Positions 17,915 to 25,684 of a stretch of 64,000 nucleotides of DNA are shown in pieces. Location: assembly GCF_014196715.1 (NCBI RefSeq), contig NZ_JACIEF010000001.1, positions 1 through 64,000 of the forward strand, in the 5' to 3' direction. The position numbers were made by a program, and so were the translations under genes. The DNA is from Pedobacter zeae. Its GTDB lineage: Bacteria > Bacteroidota > Bacteroidia > Sphingobacteriales > Sphingobacteriaceae. The notes beneath the pieces are model-generated. The model saw only the letters and a program-made list of their open reading frames with translations, was not told the DNA's origin and made no database searches. The first letter of the stretch is position 1, and every line of letters begins with the position of its first letter.

Positions 17915-19552
17915 TTAGAAGTTTGCTTTATTCACATCCCACCATAACCGGGTACCGCCGTTGTCTGGTCCACCTAAAAGGCCAACCGCTTTAACCACCT
18001 CGGCGCTGTTTCCGTTACCATACTCGGTTGCCGGGTAGGGCAATCTTCTGATCTGGGTTTGGGAATTTATAGTTCCACCACTGTTATTGTTGGCTACAGT
18101 AAATAATTTAGGGTAACCTGTGCGCCTGTATTCGCTCCAGGCTTCCTGTCCGTCAGGGAAAATGGCCAGCCATTTTTGGGTGATAATCCGTTCCAGTTTT
18201 TGTTCATTGGTAGCTGTAGGGTCCCATGTAATGGTAATTGTACTTACCGCTGCAGCATTGTTTGCAGGGTTTTTCGGATCTGTATAACCGGTTTGCTTGC
18301 TGCTTGCATCAGCAAGATAGCTGCCAGCGGCAACATTCCATTGCTGAAAGGATGTGGTAATGCCGGTTTCATAATTGGTTTGTGCATCCCCGGCACCAGT
18401 CCAGCCACGTAAGGCGGCTTCGGCTTTCAAAAACCATACTTCTGCAGCGGTCATTAAAATCTGTGGCGCTTTTTGTCCGATAACTGATTTCGTCGGATCT
18501 GTAGAATTCAGGCTGGAATAGGTTTTGTATCCTGGTTTGCCCAAGCCGCCAGAAGAAGTGTTTGCCCCCGATCTGATCCCCACATATTGGCCCTTAAATA
18601 GGGGATCGGTAGCCGGTGTGGCATAAACAGGCAAACGCGGATCATTATATCCCACTAAATAGGTTTGCAGGGCTGCTCCTAATGCATTATCGCCATCATA
18701 GGCAACAGTAACTATCCATAGGTCATTATCTCTTGTACCAGACTGTGCTACGGCCGCATTATCAGCCGCAGTGGTTAATAAACCTCCGGGTGCGCCCAAG
18801 GCTTTTTCGCCCTGTAATTTGGCTGTAGTGGCATCGGCTTTAACTATACGCATGGCTAAACGTAAGCGTAAAGAATTGGCCAGTTTTAACCATTTTACAG
18901 GATCGCCTGCATAAATCAGGTCGCCTTTATCATAGAAAGCAGTTTTACCCGGATTTGCACTGATGTATGCCTGTAAGTTATTGGCTGCGGTATCTATTTG
19001 CTTAAAAAATGCATCATAAATGGTTTTTTGATCGTTATACGGTGTTGATACCAGTGATGATCCAGCTGTAGTATACGGAATAGGCCCAAACTTATCCGTT
19101 ACCCTGCTCATGGCCATCACCTGAACCAAAAGGGCAATTCCCCAGGCTTCAGGCGATTTAGTTTTAACCTGGCTCTGACCAATTTTGGATATTGGCGCCA
19201 TTACATAGTTGTACTGATCGTTAAAACCGGCACTGTTCCAGCCATCGTTCAGCGAGTAGTTCATATTATTAATCCCTCCGCCAAAAGGTGTAGGTGCCAT
19301 CATATAACCGCTAAAAGCATCGGCGCTCAGGTTTTGTGCAATCTGGTAGTTATGGAAAATCTCCTGCTCAATTGGACCGATTGCCGATTTTAAAAGCGAA
19401 GTGGTCTGCTCAGGAGAAAGTGCTGTCGGGTTGGTGTTAAAATCTTCAAAGTTTTTTGTACATCCAAAATTTAAGGCCATTAAAGATGCCAGCAAAACAG
19501 CCGACAATCCTTTAATCCTGTTATTTGATGATTGATAATATATAGTTTTCAT
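17915..19552 (-). CDS. SusD-like surface glycan-binding lipoprotein (first pair)
   Basis: The 545-residue protein belongs to the SusD-like_2 branch of SusD/RagB. Its lipoprotein signal ends at Cys31 in LMALNFGCTKNF, and the next residues, EDFNTNPTALS, are typical. Helical TPR-like segments and the late QKLERIITQKWLAIFPDGQEAWSEYRRTGYP motif identify the family. It should sit as a lid on the SusC transporter encoded 18 bases upstream, capturing oligosaccharide. The GH18 gene downstream points to GlcNAc-containing glycans. The N-terminus before the hydrophobic core is slightly long (about 15 residues), but no better start is seen. Confidence 0.93.
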   Translation of the reverse strand: MKTIYYQSSNNRIKGLSAVLLASLMALNFGCTKNFEDFNTNPTALSPEQTTSLLKSAIGPIEQEIFHNYQIAQNLSADAFSGYMMAPTPFGGGINNMNYSLNDGWNSAGFNDQYNYVMAPISKIGQSQVKTKSPEAWGIALLVQVMAMSRVTDKFGPIPYTTAGSSLVSTPYNDQKTIYDAFFKQIDTAANNLQAYISANPGKTAFYDKGDLIYAGDPVKWLKLANSLRLRLAMRIVKADATTAKLQGEKALGAPGGLLTTAADNAAVAQSGTRDNDLWIVTVAYDGDNALGAALQTYLVGYNDPRLPVYATPATDPLFKGQYVGIRSGANTSSGGLGKPGYKTYSSLNSTDPTKSVIGQKAPQILMTAAEVWFLKAEAALRGWTGAGDAQTNYETGITTSFQQWNVAAGSYLADASSKQTGYTDPKNPANNAAAVSTITITWDPTATNEQKLERIITQKWLAIFPDGQEAWSEYRRTGYPKLFTVANNNSGGTINSQTQIRRLPYPATEYGNGNSAEVVKAVGLLGGPDNGGTRLWWDVNKANF

Positions 19553-19570
19553 GTTGTTTTTTGAATAGAA

Positions 19571-22500
19571 TTAAAATGATACGTTTAGATTGAAACCTAA
19601 ACTGCGGGTAGCAGGCTGGTTAAAAACGTCTATACCCGATAAGCCATTCCCGGTTGACATGGTGATCTCTGGATCGAAAGGAGCCTTTTTATAGAAATAA
19701 AACAGGTTTCGGCCGGTAACAGAGAATTTAACACTTTTAAATGTTTTACCCGTTAATGGCAGGGTATAACCTAAAGCAGCTTCTCTTAAACGTACAACTG
19801 TAGCGCTATAGATATATTCGCCCGATACGCCCGATCTGCCACCAACAAATGAATAATAAGCCTGTGGGTTAACTGTTGTTGATACTGCATTACCTTTGGT
19901 GTCTACACCGTCAATTTTAACACCACCCTGAGCCCTTGCATTACCGGTCGCTTCAGATACACCTGCTTCGTCCATTAAAGCTTCGGTAAGCGATAATACC
20001 TGTCCGCCGAATTTACCGTCAACCAGGAAACTTAAGCTAAAATCCTTGTAGTTGAAACTGTTGTTCCATCCCAACTGGAATTTTGGATTAGGGTTACCTA
20101 CGTAATTAAATTCTTTACTTTTTAGTGGTGTATATGGCGAAGCGGTTGTACCATCTCCACCTAATATGATGCGGTTCTGTGCATCTCTTTGCAAAGTATA
20201 GCTATAAATATCGCCATAAGAACCACCTACTTTTAGCCTCGAAATATAAGAAGTATTACCGGCGCCGGTTAAATCTACACTGTTAATTTTATCGGCCGAT
20301 GCGATATCGATTATTTTGTTCCTGTTTAACGAACCGTTTACTGAAGTATTCCAGTTTAATCCATCACCTTTTACAACATCAGCACCTAAAATAAACTGGA
20401 AACCTTTGTTCTCTACATTACCGGCATTCAGGTATCCTGTTGATACCAATGAAGAAGGAGGTGCAACTACAGGGATATATTGGTTTTTGGTATTGGTTTT
20501 ATAATAGGTAAAGCTGAAATTGATTCTGTTCGATAGGAAGCGTAAATCGGTGCCCACCTCGAACGATTTTGTTCTTTCAGGTTTTAACTCCCTGAATGCT
20601 GCATTGGTATTGAAATTTAATGCACCGTCTGATTTTAATGTATTTTGGATAAAAGTAAGATACGGAGGTACAGTATTTCCAACTTCTGCATAAGTTCCTC
20701 TTAATTTGGCATAAGTAATGGTTTCAGGAAGTTTAAACATCTGTGAAACAATCAGTGATAGACCCACAGAAGGGTAGAAATAAGAATCGTTCGGTGTATA
20801 CGATAGGTTAGAAGACCAATCGTTTCTGCCGGTTACCGTTAAGAATGCCCAATCTTTATAGGAAATATTGGCATTACCAAATACGGCCTGTAACTGGCTG
20901 TGGTTAGGAACAATTGGTACCACGTTACTGAGTGTGTTTCCTGTATAGGTTCCCGGAAGGGCAACAATGGTGTTCGCAGGCGAAAAGAAATCGACTGCCG
21001 AAAGGTTGCCCGCTAAAGATAAGCCTGACGTTTTCTGATCGTTGATACTCCCGCCAATTAGCCCGTTCACTTTAAAATCAGATCCAGTCATCGGAACAGT
21101 AAAATTGGCAATTGCATCTACATATTTCTGTACATAAGTTTGGTTGCTCTGTGCAAAATAACCTGTTCCGGTAGAGTTGAAATTGGTTGCAATTCCCGCA
21201 TACCTGCGATTTTCATAATCGTCGGTAGTGTGATCCATATTTCCCCTAACCTGTACATTTAACCAGGGTGCAACATCGTATTTAACGCTTCCGCTGAATA
21301 AAAAACGGTTACGGATTGATGTATTTGGATTTAAATTGGTTAACCACCATGGGTTTTGATTAATATCCTGCGGACCACCTAACCAGTTTTGGCGTGCGCT
21401 ACCTGTATTGCCGGCCAATAAATACTGATCTTTATATGGGGTTATATCAACACCGCGGGGGAAAAGGTACAAGCCCAATAATGGATTTAAATACAAACCT
21501 AAAGAAGGGCTGTTATTGATGCGTTGATTAATGTAGTTTACACTTCCGTCTACCGTTAATTTATTATCAAAAAATCTGGCCGTTTCGCGGAGATTTAAGT
21601 TGTTGCGGTTTAACTTATTGCCCGGTTGAATTCCACTGGCATAGGTGTTTGAGTACGAAAAATAGGTTTGCGCTATTTCAGAACCGCCCGATAGATTTAT
21701 CGCGTTGGAAGTATTAAACCCTGTTTTGAAGAAATCTTTTAGGTTATCTGTTGCATTACTGATTCCTCCACCCCAACTGTCTCTTACCGTAGCTGATGAT
21801 GGCCCGTAACTGTTCTGGAACTTTGGCTCGTAAGCAATATGATCAAGGGTTACGCCCGATGAAAAACCTATTTCGGTTTTACCCGCTTTGCCCTGTTTAG
21901 TGGTAATTAAAATAACACCATTCTGTGCCTGGCTACCGTAAAGGGCCGCTGCTGATGCACCTTCTAAAACCGTAATACTTGCAATATCATCCGGATTAAG
22001 GTTGGAGATACCATCACCACCATCCTGACCACCTCCAAATACACTGTTCTGCTGGCCATTGGCATTACCGTTATTACTGATCGGTACCCCGTCAATTACA
22101 TATAAGGGCTGATTATTACCGCTTATCGAACGGCTTCCTCTTAAAATTACCTTTGCCGAACCACCAACACCAGATGCACTCGGACTAATGGTTAAACCCG
22201 CAACTTTACCGTTAAGGGAATTCATTAAGTTCGGACTTTTTACTTTTGATAATTCTTCGCCCGATACCTGTTGCGTATTATAGGTTAATGACTTTTCTGA
22301 TCTTTTTACCCCCAAGGCCGTTACTACAACGGTTTCGAGATTTTTAGAGTCAGGGGTTAAAGTAACATCAATTGTACCCTGCGTACCCACCGTAACTTCT
22401 TTGCTTTGGTAGCCGATAAAAGAGAACACTAAAACATCGCCTGTTTTAGCGGCAATACTGTATTGCCCTGAGGTATTACTTTGGGTGCCGCCCTGTGCCC

Positions 22501-22690
22501 CCTTTATTGTAATGGTTACACCAGGTAAAGTTGCGCCGTTTTCGTCTTTTACGGTCCCTTTTATCACGTCCTGGTAAACCGAGTAGTAGGAAACTGACCG
22601 TTTAAAATGATCTGCTGGAGTAGCTGCATACAGACCCGCCGATGCATAAAGCAATAAGCATGTGAGCTGTAGAGATTTTTTCATATTCAT
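19571..22690 (-). CDS. SusC/RagA TonB-linked outer-membrane transporter (first pair)
   Basis: The 1039-residue outer-membrane transporter has a signal peptide (ending near Ala23), a carboxypeptidase-regulatory-like domain at about 42-112 (DVIKGTVKDENGATLPGVTI), a plug with LYVIDGVPI and NPDDIASITVLEGASAAALYG, and a large barrel ending in LGFNLNVSF. It imports oligosaccharides with its SusD partner and TonB energy. It lacks an STN signalling domain. A second ATG two codons in (22684) is an equally likely start. A copy of the locus 12-mer lies about 95 bases upstream. ROK, susC, susD and GH18 all run in one direction. Confidence 0.94.
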   Translation of the reverse strand: MNMKKSLQLTCLLLYASAGLYAATPADHFKRSVSYYSVYQDVIKGTVKDENGATLPGVTITIKGAQGGTQSNTSGQYSIAAKTGDVLVFSFIGYQSKEVTVGTQGTIDVTLTPDSKNLETVVVTALGVKRSEKSLTYNTQQVSGEELSKVKSPNLMNSLNGKVAGLTISPSASGVGGSAKVILRGSRSISGNNQPLYVIDGVPISNNGNANGQQNSVFGGGQDGGDGISNLNPDDIASITVLEGASAAALYGSQAQNGVILITTKQGKAGKTEIGFSSGVTLDHIAYEPKFQNSYGPSSATVRDSWGGGISNATDNLKDFFKTGFNTSNAINLSGGSEIAQTYFSYSNTYASGIQPGNKLNRNNLNLRETARFFDNKLTVDGSVNYINQRINNSPSLGLYLNPLLGLYLFPRGVDITPYKDQYLLAGNTGSARQNWLGGPQDINQNPWWLTNLNPNTSIRNRFLFSGSVKYDVAPWLNVQVRGNMDHTTDDYENRRYAGIATNFNSTGTGYFAQSNQTYVQKYVDAIANFTVPMTGSDFKVNGLIGGSINDQKTSGLSLAGNLSAVDFFSPANTIVALPGTYTGNTLSNVVPIVPNHSQLQAVFGNANISYKDWAFLTVTGRNDWSSNLSYTPNDSYFYPSVGLSLIVSQMFKLPETITYAKLRGTYAEVGNTVPPYLTFIQNTLKSDGALNFNTNAAFRELKPERTKSFEVGTDLRFLSNRINFSFTYYKTNTKNQYIPVVAPPSSLVSTGYLNAGNVENKGFQFILGADVVKGDGLNWNTSVNGSLNRNKIIDIASADKINSVDLTGAGNTSYISRLKVGGSYGDIYSYTLQRDAQNRIILGGDGTTASPYTPLKSKEFNYVGNPNPKFQLGWNNSFNYKDFSLSFLVDGKFGGQVLSLTEALMDEAGVSEATGNARAQGGVKIDGVDTKGNAVSTTVNPQAYYSFVGGRSGVSGEYIYSATVVRLREAALGYTLPLTGKTFKSVKFSVTGRNLFYFYKKAPFDPEITMSTGNGLSGIDVFNQPATRSLGFNLNVSF

Positions 22691-22784
22691 TATGAATAAT
22701 TTTGAATAAGTATTTGGTTAATTGTTTTTCGCCTTAAGGATTTCCATCCGGGCTGTTTTATAGATAAGAGTATTATGCTTACAG

Positions 22785-22796
22785 AAATTGCCTACA
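22785..22796 (-). promoter_or_regulatory. shared 12-mer TGTAGGCAATTT upstream of the first susC
   Basis: On the minus strand TGTAGGCAATTT lies 95 bases before susC. Exact copies occur at 23875-23886 and 24587-24598. The nearby AAATATTTCC resembles the flank of the ROK copy. It is a candidate operator or sigma-factor promoter element. Confidence 0.5.
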
Positions 22797-22911
22797 GGGA
22801 AGTGGAAATATTTTATTTTTTTTCTGGCGTGATGCGGTATCTTTTAGGTATTCCCGTTTCAATACCATAAAATACCTGTTCATGATCTTCAAATTCAATT
22901 TATTATAGCTT

Positions 22912-23814
22912 TCAGATGCTTTCTTTCTCCCGCACGGCCCAACAACCTGCAGCACCAACCAGTGCAGCATCTTCATTCAGTTTGGAGATATGGACAGGCG
23001 TATTGATCCCTTGCGATTCGAGGTATTTAAGCACACCGGGCAAAAAGCGGGCGGATGCATTGGCAATGTTACCGCCAATTACAATTGCTTCTACTCCATG
23101 ATCTTGTTGAAAATTTTTGAGGAAAAGACCCAGGTTATGGCCAAATTCTGTAAATATTTTCCGCACCGTTTGGTTCTCCTCATAAAGCAGGGCCAGCTCG
23201 CGAACATTCAGGATATTTAAACTGGTGAGTTCATAATAACGTTTCAAAAACCAACGGGTAGACAGGTAATCCTCTGCTATTCCGTTCAAAAAAGACGAAC
23301 ACCACAGGTTGGCATCGGTAATTTTTCCTTCTTTACAAACGGCACTTCCGAGTCCGGTGCCCAAGGTAATGCCAATCAGGTTTTGGTAGGAACGGGCTTC
23401 ACCCGCAAATACCTCTCCGGCCAAAAAGCAGGCAGCATCGTTGCCCATTAAAATCTGATCAGGGCTTATCTCCAGTTCTCCAGCCAGCATGTCTTTTATG
23501 TTCAGGCCATAAAAAGCAGCATATTTATCATTGCCGGCAATATAAGAGATGCCATTAACATAATCGAAAGGCCCTGGCATGGCGATGCCCAAGCGGTCAA
23601 TCTGGATACCTGCTTTTTTATAACCAGCTTTAATTGCATTACACCACGTGTGGATTATCTGTGTGGTTGAGCCATGAGAATCGACGCGTTCTCGCGTGTA
23701 GGAATTTTTAAGAATGTTCCGTTGCTGCATATCGAGTACGGCAACTGTAATGTGCGAACCCCCGATATCAATGCCCATTACGTATTTGTTTTTATTCATT
23801 ATCTTCTGCTTCAA
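22912..23814 (-). CDS. ROK family sugar kinase-like protein
   Basis: The 300-residue protein has the ROK/hexokinase fold: phosphate motif GIDIGGSH (14-21), catalytic Asp126 in MGNDAACFLAGE, and ITLGTGLGSAV near residue 148. It has no DNA-binding domain, so a cytoplasmic sugar kinase is more likely than a repressor. The cysteine-rich zinc motif (CxCGxxGCxE) of most ROK proteins is absent; LWCSSFLNGIAEDYL occupies that place. Next to a GH18 and SusCD locus, N-acetylglucosamine or N-acetylmannosamine are reasonable substrates, but this is inference. The start could also be the Met at codon 6 (23799). It diverges from the sigma-factor gene. Confidence 0.88.
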   Translation of the reverse strand: MKQKIMNKNKYVMGIDIGGSHITVAVLDMQQRNILKNSYTRERVDSHGSTTQIIHTWCNAIKAGYKKAGIQIDRLGIAMPGPFDYVNGISYIAGNDKYAAFYGLNIKDMLAGELEISPDQILMGNDAACFLAGEVFAGEARSYQNLIGITLGTGLGSAVCKEGKITDANLWCSSFLNGIAEDYLSTRWFLKRYYELTSLNILNVRELALLYEENQTVRKIFTEFGHNLGLFLKNFQQDHGVEAIVIGGNIANASARFLPGVLKYLESQGINTPVHISKLNEDAALVGAAGCWAVREKESI

Positions 23815-23874
23815 TAGGTCTATAAGTGGCTGGTGTCTTACGAGTACACCGAATTGAAGAGTCCTTTTTTTGTT

Positions 23875-23886
23875 AAATTGCCTACA
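23875..23886. promoter_or_regulatory. shared 12-mer between the divergent ROK and sigma-factor genes
   Basis: AAATTGCCTACA on the plus strand (TGTAGGCAATTT toward ROK, about 60 bases before its start). With 24587-24598 it also forms an inverted pair flanking the sigma gene. Confidence 0.5.
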
Positions 23887-23923
23887 ACGGGAATATTTTT
23901 TTATGAAATATTTTTTATTACCT

Positions 23924-23931
23924 TACATTTG
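23924..23931 (+). promoter_or_regulatory. -7 promoter box TACATTTG for the sigma-factor gene
   Basis: TACATTTG matches TAnnTTTG and lies 18 bases before a TTG start at 23950. It makes earlier starts unlikely, because they would fall upstream of the transcript. Confidence 0.5.
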
Positions 23932-23949
23932 GTTCAAAAACTAACCAAG

Positions 23950-24591
23950 TTGAAAGCAGCTAAACCGAATTTAGTCGTTTTATGGAATAAGATTTGTCTT
24001 GAAGATGATGTGAAATCTTTTGAGCAGCTTTACCGCTTTCTGTATACCCGCTTAATTAAATTTTCTATTTATTATGTAAATGATAAACCTGCTGCGGAAG
24101 ATATTGTGGCCGAAGTATTTATTAAATGCTGGGAAAACCGCGCAGCAGGCGCCCATGTGCTAAACCCGGAAAGTTACTTTTTTATCGCCGTAAAAAATCA
24201 ATCACTTAAGCACCTTAAAAAAAATTCTTCCATTACGTTTATCGATTTAGTAGACGTAGAAGAGGATCGTCCGGTCAGCACACACACGCCAGATTACATC
24301 ATGGAAACCAAAGAATTGCACCGGCAGCTTGACCTGGCCATTGATGGTTTGGCCCCACAAGCGGCTATGGTTTTTAGGCTGATTAAAGAAAGTGGGATGA
24401 AGTACAAAGAAGTGGCAGAGCTATTGGATATCTCGCCCCGAACGGTGCAAACTCAATTGTTCAGGGCAATTACAAAACTCCGGTTGGTGTTACAGCCGTT
24501 AAAAGATAACAGCGCAAATGAAAAAAAACTGGGAAAATTCATCTCTCTGGTTATATTAGTAGGAAGTATATCTTTTTTATACTTTTTGTAG
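23950..24591 (+). CDS. ECF sigma factor (FecI-like) with C-terminal membrane segment
   Basis: The 213-residue protein has sigma region 2 (SFEQLYRFLYTRLIKFSIYY, then AAEDIVAEVFIKCWENR) and region 4 (KYKEVAELLDISPRTVQTQLFRAITKLR). It would direct RNA polymerase to a small regulon and be held by the FecR protein encoded next. The frame has no ATG upstream of region 2 and stays open to a GTG at 23833. TTG at 23950 is chosen because it follows the TACATTTG promoter box and gives the usual lead before region 2. After region 4 the chain ends in a hydrophobic stretch (LGKFISLVILVGSISFLYFL), so the protein may be membrane-bound until released. Confidence 0.85.
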   Translation: MKAAKPNLVVLWNKICLEDDVKSFEQLYRFLYTRLIKFSIYYVNDKPAAEDIVAEVFIKCWENRAAGAHVLNPESYFFIAVKNQSLKHLKKNSSITFIDLVDVEEDRPVSTHTPDYIMETKELHRQLDLAIDGLAPQAAMVFRLIKESGMKYKEVAELLDISPRTVQTQLFRAITKLRLVLQPLKDNSANEKKLGKFISLVILVGSISFLYFL

Positions 24592-24598
24592 GCAATTT
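24587..24598 (+). promoter_or_regulatory. shared 12-mer TGTAGGCAATTT overlapping the sigma stop, before fecR
   Basis: It overlaps the TAG of the sigma gene (24589-24591) and lies 40 bases before the FecR ATG. It may give fecR its own promoter. A chance 11-base match (32158-32168) exists in a coding region, so the motif alone is not proof. Confidence 0.45.
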
Positions 24599-24638
24599 TA
24601 AAAGAAAAGAGAACTTAATAATAAAGGGCGGAAAAAAA

Positions 24639-25652
24639 ATGACAGATCAACGATTTACAGAATTGCTTGGAAAACAATTAGCCGGTGAAATATCATCGGG
24701 TGAATCTGTTGAACTGAAATCTATTTTAGACGCTAACGAGGCCCTCAGAACAGAATATAAACAACTGCAGGCCTATTTCGAATCGGAAACGGCAGCAGAT
24801 GAAAATATGGAAACCGTTTTGGACCGGATCAAGGCACAGATCAAAGTTCCTGATCAGGCCAATTTAGCCATTAGCAAAAATAAACCCGGTGTTACCTGGC
24901 TAAAAATTGCGGCAGTTTTAGCCATAGTTTTGGTGGGATTATTGATTTATAACAGGGACACAATTTTTATTGATAAAACCAATAATGAGGTTTTGGTAAA
25001 CGTACAAACCAGGGCGTCCGAAATTAAAACAATTGTACTGGCCGATGGCTCTACCGTTAAAATCAATTCGGGAAGCAGTTTTAAATATCCCCGGAACTTT
25101 AAAGGTGCCAGCAGAAATGTTTACCTGTCGGGTGAGGCTTTTTTTGAAGTGAAAAAAGATGCGAGCCATCCCTTTATTGTTCATACAGCGCAACTGGCAG
25201 TAAAGGTATTGGGTACTTCCTTTGATGTTAAAGCCTACCAAAATGATTCTCTAACTGAAACATCCTTAATTAGCGGTAAGGTAGCCATCTCGATGAAAGA
25301 TAATGCCGCAAAGACCTTTATTTTAAAACCAAATGATAAGTTTACGCTTGCAAATGGCAAGGCAAGCTTGGGTAAGCTCACTTATTTTAGTGGCACGGAA
25401 AATAACCGGGTAATGGAAACAGCCTGGACAAAACACGAACTCATTTATAAAAACAATCGTTTTGATGAAATTGCAAGGCTTTTTGAGCGGTGGTACGATG
25501 TCAAAATTACGTTTAAAGACCCTCAGCTGAAAGCAGTTAAATTTACAGGACACGTAGATAAGGAAACCCTTACCGAAGCCTTAAACGTATTAAAACTGAT
25601 CGAGAATTTCAATTATTCCATTGAAGGTAAAAATGTATATATCTACCATTAG
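24639..25652 (+). CDS. FecR-type anti-sigma factor
   Basis: The 337-residue protein has a cytoplasmic anti-sigma segment (about 1-85), one inner-membrane helix (about 88-106, WLKIAAVLAIVLVGLLIYN), a periplasmic FecR domain (about 120-215, IVLADGSTVKINSGSSFKYP and GEAFFEVKKDASHPFIV) and a C-terminal DUF4974-like domain (from about 265, YKNNRFDEIARLFERWYDV). It should sense the loaded SusC receptor through that receptor's STN domain and control the upstream sigma factor. It lies between the sigma gene and its likely receptor, the standard order. Confidence 0.93.
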   Translation: MTDQRFTELLGKQLAGEISSGESVELKSILDANEALRTEYKQLQAYFESETAADENMETVLDRIKAQIKVPDQANLAISKNKPGVTWLKIAAVLAIVLVGLLIYNRDTIFIDKTNNEVLVNVQTRASEIKTIVLADGSTVKINSGSSFKYPRNFKGASRNVYLSGEAFFEVKKDASHPFIVHTAQLAVKVLGTSFDVKAYQNDSLTETSLISGKVAISMKDNAAKTFILKPNDKFTLANGKASLGKLTYFSGTENNRVMETAWTKHELIYKNNRFDEIARLFERWYDVKITFKDPQLKAVKFTGHVDKETLTEALNVLKLIENFNYSIEGKNVYIYH

Positions 25653-25671
25653 TACAAACAATTAAGCGATG

Positions 25672-25679
25672 TATATTTG
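25672..25679 (+). promoter_or_regulatory. -7 promoter box TATATTTG before the second susC
   Basis: TATATTTG matches TAnnTTTG and ends 5 bases before the ATG at 25685. If used, the transcript would be nearly leaderless. No 12-mer copy precedes this gene. Confidence 0.4.
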
Positions 25680-25684
25680 TAGTC

